Source: Puniceicoccales bacterium Verruco_01
Lineage (GTDB): Bacteria; Verrucomicrobiota; Verrucomicrobiia; Opitutales; Oceanipulchritudinaceae
Assembly: GCA_001604565.1 (NCBI GenBank)
Contig: LVBV01000012.1
Location: 40,414-104,413 of the forward strand
Direction of reading: 5' to 3'
DNA: 64,000 nucleotides
Of this stretch, positions 1 through 9,095 are shown piece by piece (position 1 is the stretch's first letter; each line of letters begins with the position of its first letter). Under the pieces are notes generated by a model. That model had not been told where the DNA came from and made no database searches. It was given only the letters and a program-made list of their open reading frames with translations. Both the position numbers and the translations under genes were made by a program.

Positions 1-148
1 CGAGGTCGAAGAGCCCGCCGAAGCCGCCGATCCCGCCCAGAACCTCGGGACGGCTGGCCGTCTTCAAGACGGGCTTCATTTCTTCAAGAAGGCTGTCGGC
101 GAGGTCGATGTCCACACCCGCCTGCGCGTAGGCTTTGCGTGACTGCAT
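1..148 (-). CDS. purM: Phosphoribosylformylglycinamidine cyclo-ligase (AIR synthetase), N-terminal part, cut by window edge
   Basis: Only the first 49 residues are present; the gene runs off the left edge. The start is the ATG whose first base is 148. The translation contains YAQAGVDIDLAD near residues 7-18 and SRPEVLGGIGGFGGLFDL near residues 32-49. Both match the conserved N-terminus of PurM, which closes the imidazole ring in cytosolic purine synthesis (FGAM + ATP to AIR). It lies 73 bases downstream of the ABC ATPase gene on the same strand and may be its operon mate. No clear Shine-Dalgarno is visible before the ATG. Identity is confident from the motif run; completeness of the gene cannot be judged. 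Confidence 0.88.
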   Translation of the reverse strand, partial: MQSRKAYAQAGVDIDLADSLLEEMKPVLKTASRPEVLGGIGGFGGLFDL

Positions 149-221
149 ATGTCGGGGTATTCTTGGAGAGCCCCGCCGAAAAGGCAACAGGCAAACGGAA
201 GAGGTCCGGGATTTGCAAAAT

Positions 222-1223
222 CTACACCCGGACGCATTCGCAGTCCTCCACCCAGTGGCCGGGGGAGACTTCGACGAGGGACGGGCGGATCGTGTGAAAG
301 GCTTCCGAGGCCATGTAGTCCGCCGCTTTCGGATGGGGCGAACGCTGCGCGAAGCGGGCGCCTACGGGCAGTTCTCTTAACTGCGGAACAACGCCGGGGA
401 TCGTCGGCAGCGGCTCCTTGCCGGGAGTATCCAGTCTCGGGATGCTCTCCAGAAGACCCTTTGTATAGAGGTGGGCGGTGTGATGAAAAATGTCGTCCGC
501 ACTGCCCGTTTCGGCCACGCGGCCCGCATACATGACAAGGACTCTGTCGCACACCTGCGCCACGACGCCGAGGCTGTGCGTGATGAGGATGAGGGCCATG
601 CCCGTTTCCTTCTGCAGGTCGGCGATCAGTTCCAGAATCTGCGCCTGAATCGTCACGTCGAGCGCCGTGGTCGGCTCGTCCGCGATGAGGATGTCTGGAT
701 TGCAGGAGAGGGCCATCGCGATCATCGCGCGCTGGCGCATTCCGCCGGAAAGCTGGTGGGGGTAGGCGCCCATGCGCTCCTCCGGCGAGGAGATGCCCAC
801 TCTCGCCAAAAGTGCCACGCCTTTCTCCCAAGCTTCCTTTTTGGTGAGAGGCAGGTGCAGAAGCATGCACTCGGCAAGCTGCCGTCCAACGCTCTGCACT
901 GGGTTCAGCGCCGACATCGGCTCCTGATAGATCATCGCGATCCGTCTGCCGCGGACGGATCGCAGCGTCTCTTCCGGCGCTTTCGCCAGGTCGATGCCGT
1001 CAAAGAGGATGCGCCCCGAGACGATTTTGCCAGCGGGACTTGGCAACAGGCGCATGATGCTGAAGGCCGTGACGCTCTTGCCGCAGCCGGATTCTCCGAC
1101 GATTCCAAGTGTCCCGCCTCGCGGAAGGGTGAAACCCACGCCGTCCACGGCGGTAACGAAGCCCTCGTCGGTCTGGAAACCGGCGGAGAGATTTTCTACG
1201 GTCAGAATCGGTCGTTCGTCCAA
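222..1223 (-). CDS. Peptide/nickel-type ABC transporter ATP-binding protein (DppD/OppD family)
   Basis: A 333-residue single-NBD ATPase that would power import of oligopeptides or similar solutes. Visible motifs are Walker A (GESGCGKS), the ABC signature (LSGGMRQR), Walker B with DEP ([12 protein letters not shown]) and the H-loop (ILITHSLG). I chose the TTG at 1223: an AGGA overlaps the stop codon of the binding-protein gene six bases upstream. An upstream extension of the frame would lie inside that gene. The C-terminal oligopeptide-transporter extension ends in [11 protein letters not shown], but the usual GCRFAPRC pair of cysteines is GARFAQRS here. Single-NBD DppD proteins normally pair with a DppF; no partner or permease is in the window. 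Confidence 0.87.
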   Translation of the reverse strand: MDERPILTVENLSAGFQTDEGFVTAVDGVGFTLPRGGTLGIVGESGCGKSVTAFSIMRLLPSPAGKIVSGRILFDGIDLAKAPEETLRSVRGRRIAMIYQEPMSALNPVQSVGRQLAECMLLHLPLTKKEAWEKGVALLARVGISSPEERMGAYPHQLSGGMRQRAMIAMALSCNPDILIADEPTTALDVTIQAQILELIADLQKETGMALILITHSLGVVAQVCDRVLVMYAGRVAETGSADDIFHHTAHLYTKGLLESIPRLDTPGKEPLPTIPGVVPQLRELPVGARFAQRSPHPKAADYMASEAFHTIRPSLVEVSPGHWVEDCECVRV

Positions 1224-1231
1224 AGGGCGTC

Positions 1232-3172
1232 CTATTTTTCGGGTGAAGCAGGTTTTTCGCCGAAAATACCGGTCTTCTGCCCGAGGTCGGTGCCGGTCTT
1301 GCGCGCTTTCTGAATCGCTTTTTTCGCCTCGGGGTCGATCCAGTACAGGCCGTACTGGTTCGGGCTCTCGGAAAGCGGCACGTCGAATCCCTCCGGGAAG
1401 CGGATCCAGCCCCAATAGCCTACGCGATAGAATGGGGTTTTGTCTCCGGGAATGAAGGATGCCTCGTCAAACAGGATGTCCTCCATCTGATGTGCAAGAG
1501 CGATCATCTCGCCAACGTCTGTGCTGCGGTCATACTTTTCGATCAGCTTGTCTAGCTCCGGGTCTGCGGTGGAAGTGATGTTGTTGGTGTTGAGGTGCAG
1601 GGAGCCGTCTGGGTTGTAGGCGTTCACGGAATGGAACGTCTCCCAGAATCGCGGATACGGGTCGTCCGGGGCCACGCCCCATCCCCAGAAGGCGATCTCG
1701 TGCTGCTTGTTCATCACCTTCTTGTAGTTCGTCGTCGGGTCCTGCACGTCGAGATTGATCTCCAGCCCCGCCTTGAGCGCCTCTTCCTTGAGAATCTGGC
1801 ATTCATCGACGGACGGGCTTTGCGCGACAGAGAGGGCAAAACTCAGGCGCCGTCCCTTCCCGTCCACGAGGACGCCATCAGGACCAGCCTTGTCAAAGCC
1901 CGCCTCCGCAAAGAGTGCGCGCGCCTTGTCCGGATCGAAGGGCCGGGCCGTCACAGGGTTGTCGAAGGCGCCGAAGCCGTCCACGTAGCCCTTGAGTCTC
2001 GCAAAGTCGCCCCGGTAGTGGAAGTCGATCACCCTCTGCCAGTTACAGGCGTAGTGGATGCCCTGGCGGATGCGCTTGTCGGCAAGGAGGGGGCTTGCGG
2101 TGTTCAGGAAGAGGCCGATCGTGGGAGCGGGGACGTTGTTGTAATATGCCGCCCTTTCGATCCAGCCTTTCTTCACGGCCTCCAGATCCTGCGTGCGGTC
2201 GTACCAGAACTCGGGCAGGGTCAGGGAAAACATGTCGAGATCGCCCACTTTGAAGGATTCGAAGGCGATTCCGATGTCACGGATCAGAATGAACTTGCGT
2301 TTTTCCGGGTTGAATCTGTGCGCGTAGAATTTCTTGTTTTCCGCCCACCAGTTTTTGACGTGGGTCACGGTGAGGGAACTTCCCTGCACGATGTTCTGCG
2401 GCAGGAGTTCCCAGGGGCCGGTCGTCGGCTCAAATTTCCACTGGAATTTCGTCAGAAAATCCTTGTCCAGCACGCGGTAAAAGTGCGACGGGGTGGGCGA
2501 GAGAGTGGTGTAATAGATCGGGTAGGGACGCGCCTCCGGAAGGGTGACGGAGATCGTGTAGTCGTCGTACTTGGTGATGTTCGCGTAGTTTTCGCCATAC
2601 CAGTTGTTGTACCACGGGGCACTGATGAACTGCGAAAGGTTGAAATAGAAGGTGTAGAAGTAGTCGTCGGCCTTCACCGGCACGCCGTCGGAATAACGGG
2701 CGTCGGGGTCCAGCCGGTAATATACGGTCTTCTTGTCCTTTGAGACTGCCCATGCCGTTGCCAGCCCCGGAATCCAGTTCTTCGTCACCGGGTGAAGGCT
2801 TGCGAGGCTCATCTTGTTGTAATCGAGGAACACGTCGCGCATCGAATGGTTGGAATCCGGGCCCACGAAACGCAGGGTCGGCGGCCACGAGAGCATGAAG
2901 CTCGTCACGGTCCCGCCCCTGATCGCGCGCGGGTCTGCAAAAGGCTTTTCGGCGGAGCCATCCTCCCAGACGAGGTCTTTCGGCAGGTCCGCGGGTGTAG
3001 CAAAGGTGAACATCCCGGGCTTTTCGCGGTAGAAGGCGTCCACGACGGCCTGCTCGTCCGCAGTCAGCGGCGCCGTGGCGGAGACCGGGGCGGCGGCTTC
3101 TTTCGCGTAGCCGGTGACGAAGGGCAGGGCGATGGCGAGAAAGGTGGCGTGAACGAGTTGTAGAACGGTCAT
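1232..3172 (-). CDS. Extracellular solute-binding protein family 5, YejA-like
   Basis: A 646-residue periplasmic binding protein of SBP_bac_5 type. It has an N-terminal signal-like stretch (VLQLVHATFLAIALPF), then the lobe with RGGTVTSFMLSWPPTLRFVGPDSN. The conserved family segment LDPDARYSDGVPVKADDYFYTFYFN, with the SDGxPVxADD pattern, follows near residues 155-175. The overall length (above 600) and the N-terminal layout resemble YejA of the microcin C/oligopeptide importers rather than classical DppA (about 535). The next gene is the ATPase, 8 bases downstream, so the two are translationally linked. In Yej operons permease genes normally lie between them; none is here. The ligand cannot be read from sequence; a peptide is the family default. 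Confidence 0.87.
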   Translation of the reverse strand: MTVLQLVHATFLAIALPFVTGYAKEAAAPVSATAPLTADEQAVVDAFYREKPGMFTFATPADLPKDLVWEDGSAEKPFADPRAIRGGTVTSFMLSWPPTLRFVGPDSNHSMRDVFLDYNKMSLASLHPVTKNWIPGLATAWAVSKDKKTVYYRLDPDARYSDGVPVKADDYFYTFYFNLSQFISAPWYNNWYGENYANITKYDDYTISVTLPEARPYPIYYTTLSPTPSHFYRVLDKDFLTKFQWKFEPTTGPWELLPQNIVQGSSLTVTHVKNWWAENKKFYAHRFNPEKRKFILIRDIGIAFESFKVGDLDMFSLTLPEFWYDRTQDLEAVKKGWIERAAYYNNVPAPTIGLFLNTASPLLADKRIRQGIHYACNWQRVIDFHYRGDFARLKGYVDGFGAFDNPVTARPFDPDKARALFAEAGFDKAGPDGVLVDGKGRRLSFALSVAQSPSVDECQILKEEALKAGLEINLDVQDPTTNYKKVMNKQHEIAFWGWGVAPDDPYPRFWETFHSVNAYNPDGSLHLNTNNITSTADPELDKLIEKYDRSTDVGEMIALAHQMEDILFDEASFIPGDKTPFYRVGYWGWIRFPEGFDVPLSESPNQYGLYWIDPEAKKAIQKARKTGTDLGQKTGIFGEKPASPEK

Positions 3173-3211
3173 GACCAGAGAGGGTTCGGGATTGGGAAAT
3201 GATTCGAGAGA

Positions 3212-3979
3212 TTATGAAGGGATCGTAGTGGAAAAGAAAGCCTCGGAAACAGCTGCGGTTTCCGTGCCGAAGGAGGCCTCATCCTTTTTCAGAAGCCGGG
3301 CTGCGCATTCCACGACAAGGGGAACGCCGCACGGTTCCAGCGTTGGGGCTGGTGCAGAAGGCGGACCGGAAAAATCGCTTTCAAAATGAAGCAGATCCAT
3401 CGGGATTTCCGATAGAATCGCTTGAGCCCTGTCTTGCGACATACCAAGGAGCTTCCCGCCGAGGGAGAGGTGCACGCCGCGCCGGGCCAGTTCGCGCGCG
3501 ATCTGGCCGCTTGCTCCAAAACCGTGAACGAGCAGGCGTTGCCCCTCGCGTCCCCGCAGAATTCTAAAGAGTTCATCCCACGCGTGGACGCAGTGGATGC
3601 TTGCGGGAAGATGCCTCTCCCGGGCAAGGTCCAGTTGCCAGGAAAACACCGCCGCCTGCTGCGCCAACGGGACTGCGCAACGACGACCTTTGTCGAGGCC
3701 GATCTCACCGATCCCGGCACAATGTTCGTCCAGCCGTGCCTCAAGCTGCTTTTTCCAGTCCGCCGGCGCGCCGTCCATCCACCAGGGATGCAGGCCGTAG
3801 CTCGCCAGAATCGTTTGGGGATGTTCTTCCCGCAGAGCCGCAAGTCGATCCCAGTCGCCCCCGACGCCGGTCGCGCAGCACATCATCCGCGTTACGCCTG
3901 CCTTTCCTGCACGGGTCAAAACCTCAGCACGTACGATTCCGTCCAGATTCTGGAGGTGATTGTGGCAGTCGAAAGGCAC
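3212..3979 (-). CDS. TatD family metal-dependent hydrolase
   Basis: A 255-residue TIM-barrel amidohydrolase of the TatD family, whose members are cytosolic metal-dependent DNases/deoxyribonuclease-like enzymes. Metal-site residues are recognisable: H6-x-H8 at the N-terminus, E92 in GEIGLD, H129 and H132 in SIHCVHAW, H152 in VHGFG, and D202 in FESDF (usually ETD in the family). The start is GTG at 3979; no ATG gives a better N-terminus because the HNH motif is immediately downstream. The gene lies 18 bases after the TetR gene and 39 bases before the binding-protein gene, all on the minus strand, so it is probably within one transcription unit. Substrate is inferred only from the family. Confidence 0.85.
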   Translation of the reverse strand: MPFDCHNHLQNLDGIVRAEVLTRAGKAGVTRMMCCATGVGGDWDRLAALREEHPQTILASYGLHPWWMDGAPADWKKQLEARLDEHCAGIGEIGLDKGRRCAVPLAQQAAVFSWQLDLARERHLPASIHCVHAWDELFRILRGREGQRLLVHGFGASGQIARELARRGVHLSLGGKLLGMSQDRAQAILSEIPMDLLHFESDFSGPPSAPAPTLEPCGVPLVVECAARLLKKDEASFGTETAAVSEAFFSTTIPS

Positions 3980-3997
3980 GTTGCGATTCTGCCGCGC

Positions 3998-4636
3998 CTA
4001 GGTCTTCTTGCAAGAGGCTTTCGCCCGCAATCCCGTGAAGAGAATCCTCAACGCCCGCTCGACATCGATAGAGGGCATTTCATGTAACGTGCCGCGCAGG
4101 GAAAAAGTGATGATCCCGGAACAAAGAGCCACGATTATGGCGGCGGTTTCCTTCACATCAAGATCTGGAGACACCTGTCCAAGTCTCTTTGCGTTTTCCA
4201 GATACTCGGCGGTTTTATCCAGCCCTTCGTGCGCGTATCGGCATTCGGGTTCAAAGACGGGGTTCCGCTTCTCCACGAATTCACAGTTGAAGATGAAAAT
4301 GGTGTGGATGTCGCGGCTGGTGCGGTCCGAGAGCATCTGCTTGAGTGCACGGGCGATCACCCGCTCCAGATCGCCGAGGGGATCCCCGGACTTGTCGGGC
4401 GAGGCAAGGTTGTCGAACATTTCCTGCGCCGGAGGATGGGCGCGTCGCAAGAGTTCCAGCAAAAGCTCGGTCTTGTTTTCAAAATGATGATAGACAGCGC
4501 CTCGCGTGTAGCCCGCCTCCGCAGCAATTTTCTCCAATGTCGTTTGCGAAACGCCGTCGCGCAGGAAAAGTTTGATTGCAGCGGCGACAATATTCTCCCG
4601 CGTTTCCTCGGCCTCATCCTTTGATCTGCGTGCCAT
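3998..4636 (-). CDS. TetR/AcrR family transcriptional regulator (probable repressor of the adjacent RND pump)
   Basis: A 212-residue regulator with the standard N-terminal TetR helix-turn-helix (ENIVAAAIKLFLRDGVSQTT, then IAAEAGYTRGAVYHHFENKTEL, residues about 14-58). The C-terminal ligand domain has the AcrR/TtgR-like look (RDIHTIFIFNCEFV). It is transcribed away from the membrane-fusion gene, the layout of acrR-acrAB and ttgR-ttgABC. A palindrome in the shared upstream region is the likely operator. The start ATG at 4636 is preceded by the divergent control region. By family knowledge, a hydrophobic drug bound in the C-terminal pocket would release it from DNA; the ligand is unknown. Confidence 0.88.
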   Translation of the reverse strand: MARRSKDEAEETRENIVAAAIKLFLRDGVSQTTLEKIAAEAGYTRGAVYHHFENKTELLLELLRRAHPPAQEMFDNLASPDKSGDPLGDLERVIARALKQMLSDRTSRDIHTIFIFNCEFVEKRNPVFEPECRYAHEGLDKTAEYLENAKRLGQVSPDLDVKETAAIIVALCSGIITFSLRGTLHEMPSIDVERALRILFTGLRAKASCKKT

Positions 4637-4717
4637 ATCGTTGCCAGTCAGGCGAATGTTAAAATTAGCGCGATTACTTCTTGACCTTTATACTATGAAT
4701 CCTCATCTCTCCGTCAA

Positions 4718-4737
4718 TACATACATGAATGTATCTA
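4718..4737. promoter_or_regulatory. Operator-like palindrome between the TetR gene and the RND operon
   Basis: Left arm TACATACAT (4718-4726), a two-base centre GA, and right arm ATGTATCTA (4729-4737) form an inverted repeat with one mismatch. The inner ATACAT/ATGTAT arms are perfect. The arms are the same words found in the E. coli AcrR operator, although there the spacer is longer. The site ends on the first base of the chosen membrane-fusion ATG, so a bound repressor would cover the translation start region. Confidence 0.6.
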
Positions 4738-5915
4738 TGAAAACGCATCGTCTTGGGGTGTACGTCGCGATTCCGTTTCTTGCAGTGGCTCTGGCCGCTT
4801 GCGGAAAGGAAACGAAGCAGGCTTCAGGAGTCCAGCAGAGGCTCCCCGAGGTGGAGGTTGTCGAAATCCATCTTCAGAATCTTCCGTGGAAGGAAACCTA
4901 TCCCGCCCGCGTGGAGGGTGTGCGCTCCGCCGAGATCCGATCCCGCGTGGGCGGAATCATCGTCAAGCGCAGTTACGTGGAGGGTTCTTTCGTCAAGGAG
5001 GGCGACGAGCTCTTCAAGATTGACCCGGTTCCCTTCGAGATTGCCCTTGAAAAAGCTCAGGCCGATCACGCGAGCGCCCTCGCCCGCGAAAAACAGGCCG
5101 GTGCCGACTTTGCACGCATCGACAAACTCTTCGCCAGCGGTTCAGTGAGCGACAAACAGCATGACGATGCGGTTGCAGCCTATGATCTTGCAAAAGCGGC
5201 AACGATGGCCGCGCACGCGGCGTTGCGCCAAGCCGAGGTGAATCTCGGCTATACGAGCGTCAGCGCGCCCTTCTCCGGTGTGACGGGAAAGGAAACAATG
5301 ACAGAAGGAAATCTTGTCTCTTCCGCAGATATTCTTACAGTAGTGACTCAGCTCGACCCCATTTACGTTCTCTTTTCCCTGCCCGAGGGCGATCCGGCAT
5401 TTCGGCAGCTGTTCGCGAAAGGTTCCCGCCACAAGGAGGGGTCCACGGCGATGACTCTCTTCACGCGCAGCGGCTCGGCATACGGTCGCCCCGGGCAGGT
5501 CAATTTTGCCGAAACGGGTGTGGATCCGCAGACCGGATCGGTGCGCATGAGGGCTGAATTCCCCAATAATTTGGGCGAGCTTCTCCCCGGTCAGGTGGTG
5601 CGACTCGCCTTTGCGGACCTCAAGTTGGAACCATGCGCGGTCATTCCGGCGGATGCCGTGATCATGAGCCCGATGGGTGCAATCGTTTACACCGTCGACG
5701 CGGAAAACAAGGTGGCTCCCCGTCCGGTGCAGCTCGGCCCGGTCCTCAAGGAGGGGCAGCTCGTCACCGGCGGTCTTGCGGAAGGCGATCGCGTGATCAT
5801 CACCTCGCTCATCCGTCTCAAGCCCGGTGACGCTGTCGTTCCGCGCAGCGCTGGCAGGGCGGCTGCCGCCCCGTCTTCAAACGGCACGGCGGAAACCCCG
5901 GCCGCGTCGAAGTAA
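4737..5915 (+). CDS. RND efflux periplasmic adaptor (membrane fusion) lipoprotein, AcrA/MexA family
   Basis: A 392-residue adaptor joining the inner-membrane RND pump to the outer-membrane channel. The N-terminus (MKTHRLG... LAVALAAC) is a lipoprotein signal with the lipid-modified cysteine at residue 22. A biotinyl-lipoyl half follows (EIRSRVGGIIVKRSYVEGSFVKEGDELFKID). Then come an alpha-helical hairpin with AREKQAGADFARIDKLFASGSVS, the second lipoyl half (LGYTSVSAPFSGVTG) and the beta-barrel (GSVRMRAEFPN). I chose the ATG at 4737 because it gives a clean lipoprotein signal; ATGs at 4725 and 4695 are alternatives. No Shine-Dalgarno is visible, and the operator-like palindrome occupies that space. 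The pump gene follows after 21 bases. Confidence 0.92.
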   Translation: MKTHRLGVYVAIPFLAVALAACGKETKQASGVQQRLPEVEVVEIHLQNLPWKETYPARVEGVRSAEIRSRVGGIIVKRSYVEGSFVKEGDELFKIDPVPFEIALEKAQADHASALAREKQAGADFARIDKLFASGSVSDKQHDDAVAAYDLAKAATMAAHAALRQAEVNLGYTSVSAPFSGVTGKETMTEGNLVSSADILTVVTQLDPIYVLFSLPEGDPAFRQLFAKGSRHKEGSTAMTLFTRSGSAYGRPGQVNFAETGVDPQTGSVRMRAEFPNNLGELLPGQVVRLAFADLKLEPCAVIPADAVIMSPMGAIVYTVDAENKVAPRPVQLGPVLKEGQLVTGGLAEGDRVIITSLIRLKPGDAVVPRSAGRAAAAPSSNGTAETPAASK

Positions 5916-5936
5916 TTCCAACGACAGGAGGTCGGC

Positions 5937-8900
5937 ATGTTTTCCAAATTCTTCATTCACAGACCGGTGTTCGCATCGGTCCTGTCCATCGTGATCGTGC
6001 TCTTCGGCATCGTCTCGATGGTCTCGCTGCCCGTGGCACAGTACCCGGAGATTCTTCCCCCGGAAGTCATGGTGCAGGCCAGCTATCCGGGCGCCACAGC
6101 TGAAGTCATCGCGGATACGGTGGCCTCGCCGCTGGAGCAGGCGATCAATGGTGTTGACGGCATGCTCTACGTCACCACGTCCACTTCGGACGCCGGTTCG
6201 ATGATGATGAGCATCGCCTTCAAGGTGGGCACCGATCCGGACCAGAACACGATCAACGTGAACAACCGCGTCCAGACGGCACTGTCCAAGCTGCCCATCG
6301 AGGTGCGCAATCTCGGTGTCACGGTTTCCAAGAGATCTTCTTCAATTCTCGGAATTGGAGCCCTTTATTCTCCCGGTGGTCAGTACGACGCGGCGTTTCT
6401 TTCCAACTACGCGCTTCTCAACGTCATCGACGAACTCAAGCGAACCGAAGGCGTGGGCGACGCCTCACTGTTCGGCAACTTCAACTACTCGATGCGCGTC
6501 TGGCTCAATCCCGACAAACTGGCCGAGTATTCGCTTTCGAGCGGCGACGTGACAAGCGCCATCTCCGAACAGAATTCCCAGTTTGCCGCCGGCTCGATCG
6601 GCGCCGCGCCGGGAGTTCCCGGTGAGGTCAACGCCTTCACTTATTCCATCACCACCAAGGGCCGGCTCTTAACGCCCAAGGAATTCGGCGACATCATCCT
6701 GCGCAGCAACTCCGACGGCAGCGTCCTGCGCCTTTCCGACGTGGCGCGCGTGGAACTGGGCACGCAGATGTATGGCGTGGTGGGCACGATGAACGGCTAT
6801 CCCGCCGCCAACATCGGCATCTATCTTCAGCCGGGTGCCAACGCCGTGGCCACCGCAAAAGCCGTGCGGCAGACCGTGGCGAGAATCGAGAAGAGCTTCC
6901 CGGCGGGCGTTGCCTTCAACATTCCCTTCGACACCACCAAATTCGTGAGCGTGGCCATCGACGAGGTGATCACAACCTTTGTCGAGGCGCTGCTTCTGGT
7001 CATCTTCGTCGTGTATCTCTTCCTGCAGAACGCGCGCGCGACGATCATTCCGATCGTCGCCGTTCCGGTGTCCATCATCGGCACCTTCGCGGGAATGATG
7101 ATGCTGGGCTTCACGATCAACATGATGACGCTCTTCGGCCTCATTCTGGCCATCGGCATCGTGGTGGACGACGCCATCGTGGTTCTGGAGAACACCGAGC
7201 GCATCATGCGATCGACCGGCATGAATTCCACCGACGCCGCGATCGAATCCATGAAGGAGGTGACGAGCCCGGTCGTGGCCATCGTTCTGGTCCTCTGCGC
7301 GGTGTTCGTGCCCGTGGCCTTCATCGAGGGTCTTGCGGGCCGGATGTACCAGCAGTTCGCCATCACGATCGCCATTTCGGTCGTCATTTCGGGCTTTGTC
7401 GCCCTGACCCTCACCCCGGCGCTCTGCGCGATCGTGCTGCGGCACATCGACGTGAATCACACGCCCGCGAAGCCTTTCCAGGCCTTCAACAGGGTTTTCG
7501 ATCAGATTCGCGACTGGTACCTGCGCGTGGCGCGCTTTTTCTACCACGAGACGCTTCTTGGCGTCGGCATCTTCCTCTCGGTCATTGCCGGCAGTCTCGC
7601 TCTCTGGCATTACACCCCGACGGCGCTTCTGCCGGACGAGGATCAGGGTTATCTCATGAGTCTTCAGTACCTGATGCCGGGCTCCTCTGTGGAGCGCACG
7701 CAGCAGGTCACCGAACCGCTCTCGAATCTCGTGATGGGTACGGAAGGCGTTCACGACATCGTCAGCATCGCGGGCGTGGACCTCACCACGCTTTCCATGC
7801 GCTCGAACGCGGGAGCGGCCTTCATCAACCTTGACGACTGGAGCCTCCGCAAGAAGGACGACCTCGCCGCCAAGGCGATTGCCGACAAGCTGACAGGCGT
7901 CGGCATGATGAGCTTCCCCAATGCACTCGTTTTCGCTGCCAATCCGCCGGCGATCTCGGGCCTGAGCATCACGGGCGGCTTCTCGGGATTCATCCAGAGC
8001 CGCGGCGGTGCCTCGACGATGGAGCTTTCCGGCGTCATGAACAAATTCCTTGCCGAGGCGTCCAAGCGTCCGGAGCTGGCCAATCTGCGATCGTCCTTCA
8101 GTGCGATGACGCCGCGCTACCAGTTCGACGTGGACCGCGAGAAGGCGCGCATGATGGGCGTGAAGGTGGATGCCATCTTCAATGTCCTTAAAGCCACATT
8201 CGGCGCGGCCTACGTGAACGACTTCACGATGAATGGGCGCAACTATCAGGTGAACGTTCAGGCGGAATCGGGCTTCCGCAACACGCCCGAGGATCTGCAC
8301 AACCTCTTCGTGCGTTCCGACAGCGGAGAACTGGTGCCGATCTACAACCTCGTCACCTTCCACCGCACGGTCGGCGCCGACCTTGTCCAGAGGTTCAACC
8401 TCTTCACCTCAGCCCCCTTTGACGGCCAGCCCGCCAACGGTTACAGCTCGGGTCAGGCGCTGGCGGCGATCGAGGAGGTGGCGGCAAGCACGCTTCCCTC
8501 AAATTACTCGCTGGCGTGGACCGGTCAGGCATATCAGGAAAAGGCCGTCGGCAACACGGCGGGCATCGCCTTCGGCTTCGGCATCGTGATGGTGTTCCTC
8601 ATCCTTGCGGCGCAGTACGAACGCTGGGCGCTGCCCTTCGCGGTTCTCACGGCGATTCCCTTCGGCACCTTCGGCGCGGTCCTGCTCATGAAGCTTCTCG
8701 GCGAGCAGAACACGATCTACTTCCAGATCAGTCTGCTCGTCCTCATCGGACTGGCGGCGAAGAACGCGATTCTGATCGTGGAGTTCGCCGTGCAGTTGCG
8801 TGAAAAGGGCATGACAAGGCGCGATGCGGCGATCGAGGCGGCAAAGCTCCGCTTCCGCCCCATCGTGATGACCTCGATGGCATTTGTGCTCGGCTGTCTG

Positions 8901-9095
8901 CCGCTGGTCTTTTCCTCCGGCGCGGGCGCGGCCAGCCGCAAGGCGCTTGGCACGGGCGTCGTCGGCGGCATGCTTGCGGCAACCTTCCTCGCCGTGTTCT
9001 TCGTCCCGATGTTCTACCGGCTCATCGACCGGCTCGGTTACAAGAACCCCGATGCTCTTCCGGTCGTGAAGAAGGAGGATTCCCACCATGCGTAA
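5937..9095 (+). CDS. RND multidrug efflux transporter, AcrB/MexB (HAE1) family
   Basis: A 1052-residue inner-membrane proton-driven drug exporter, full family length. The N-terminus FFIHRPVFASVLSIVIVLFGI is the first transmembrane helix. The proton-relay aspartates are D411 and D412 in GIVVDDAIVVLENTER on helix 4, and the relay lysine is K942 in LIGLAAKNAILIVEFA on helix 10. The porter and docking domains lie between helices 1-2 and 7-8. A strong AGGAGG sits about ten bases upstream of the ATG. The stop overlaps the start of the channel gene by eight bases. Together with its neighbours it forms a complete tripartite pump; the drug range cannot be predicted. Confidence 0.96.
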   Translation: MFSKFFIHRPVFASVLSIVIVLFGIVSMVSLPVAQYPEILPPEVMVQASYPGATAEVIADTVASPLEQAINGVDGMLYVTTSTSDAGSMMMSIAFKVGTDPDQNTINVNNRVQTALSKLPIEVRNLGVTVSKRSSSILGIGALYSPGGQYDAAFLSNYALLNVIDELKRTEGVGDASLFGNFNYSMRVWLNPDKLAEYSLSSGDVTSAISEQNSQFAAGSIGAAPGVPGEVNAFTYSITTKGRLLTPKEFGDIILRSNSDGSVLRLSDVARVELGTQMYGVVGTMNGYPAANIGIYLQPGANAVATAKAVRQTVARIEKSFPAGVAFNIPFDTTKFVSVAIDEVITTFVEALLLVIFVVYLFLQNARATIIPIVAVPVSIIGTFAGMMMLGFTINMMTLFGLILAIGIVVDDAIVVLENTERIMRSTGMNSTDAAIESMKEVTSPVVAIVLVLCAVFVPVAFIEGLAGRMYQQFAITIAISVVISGFVALTLTPALCAIVLRHIDVNHTPAKPFQAFNRVFDQIRDWYLRVARFFYHETLLGVGIFLSVIAGSLALWHYTPTALLPDEDQGYLMSLQYLMPGSSVERTQQVTEPLSNLVMGTEGVHDIVSIAGVDLTTLSMRSNAGAAFINLDDWSLRKKDDLAAKAIADKLTGVGMMSFPNALVFAANPPAISGLSITGGFSGFIQSRGGASTMELSGVMNKFLAEASKRPELANLRSSFSAMTPRYQFDVDREKARMMGVKVDAIFNVLKATFGAAYVNDFTMNGRNYQVNVQAESGFRNTPEDLHNLFVRSDSGELVPIYNLVTFHRTVGADLVQRFNLFTSAPFDGQPANGYSSGQALAAIEEVAASTLPSNYSLAWTGQAYQEKAVGNTAGIAFGFGIVMVFLILAAQYERWALPFAVLTAIPFGTFGAVLLMKLLGEQNTIYFQISLLVLIGLAAKNAILIVEFAVQLREKGMTRRDAAIEAAKLRFRPIVMTSMAFVLGCLPLVFSSGAGAASRKALGTGVVGGMLAATFLAVFFVPMFYRLIDRLGYKNPDALPVVKKEDSHHA

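Noticed and set aside
1224..1415. Longer N-terminus for the ABC ATPase starting at 1415
   Set aside because: It lies within the binding-protein coding region. A TTG with AGGA at the expected distance explains the start better.
6669..8363. Long open frame on the minus strand inside the RND transporter gene
   Set aside because: It is rich in H, R, D and E in a pattern produced by reverse-reading high-GC codons, and lies wholly inside a clear RND gene. Not a gene.
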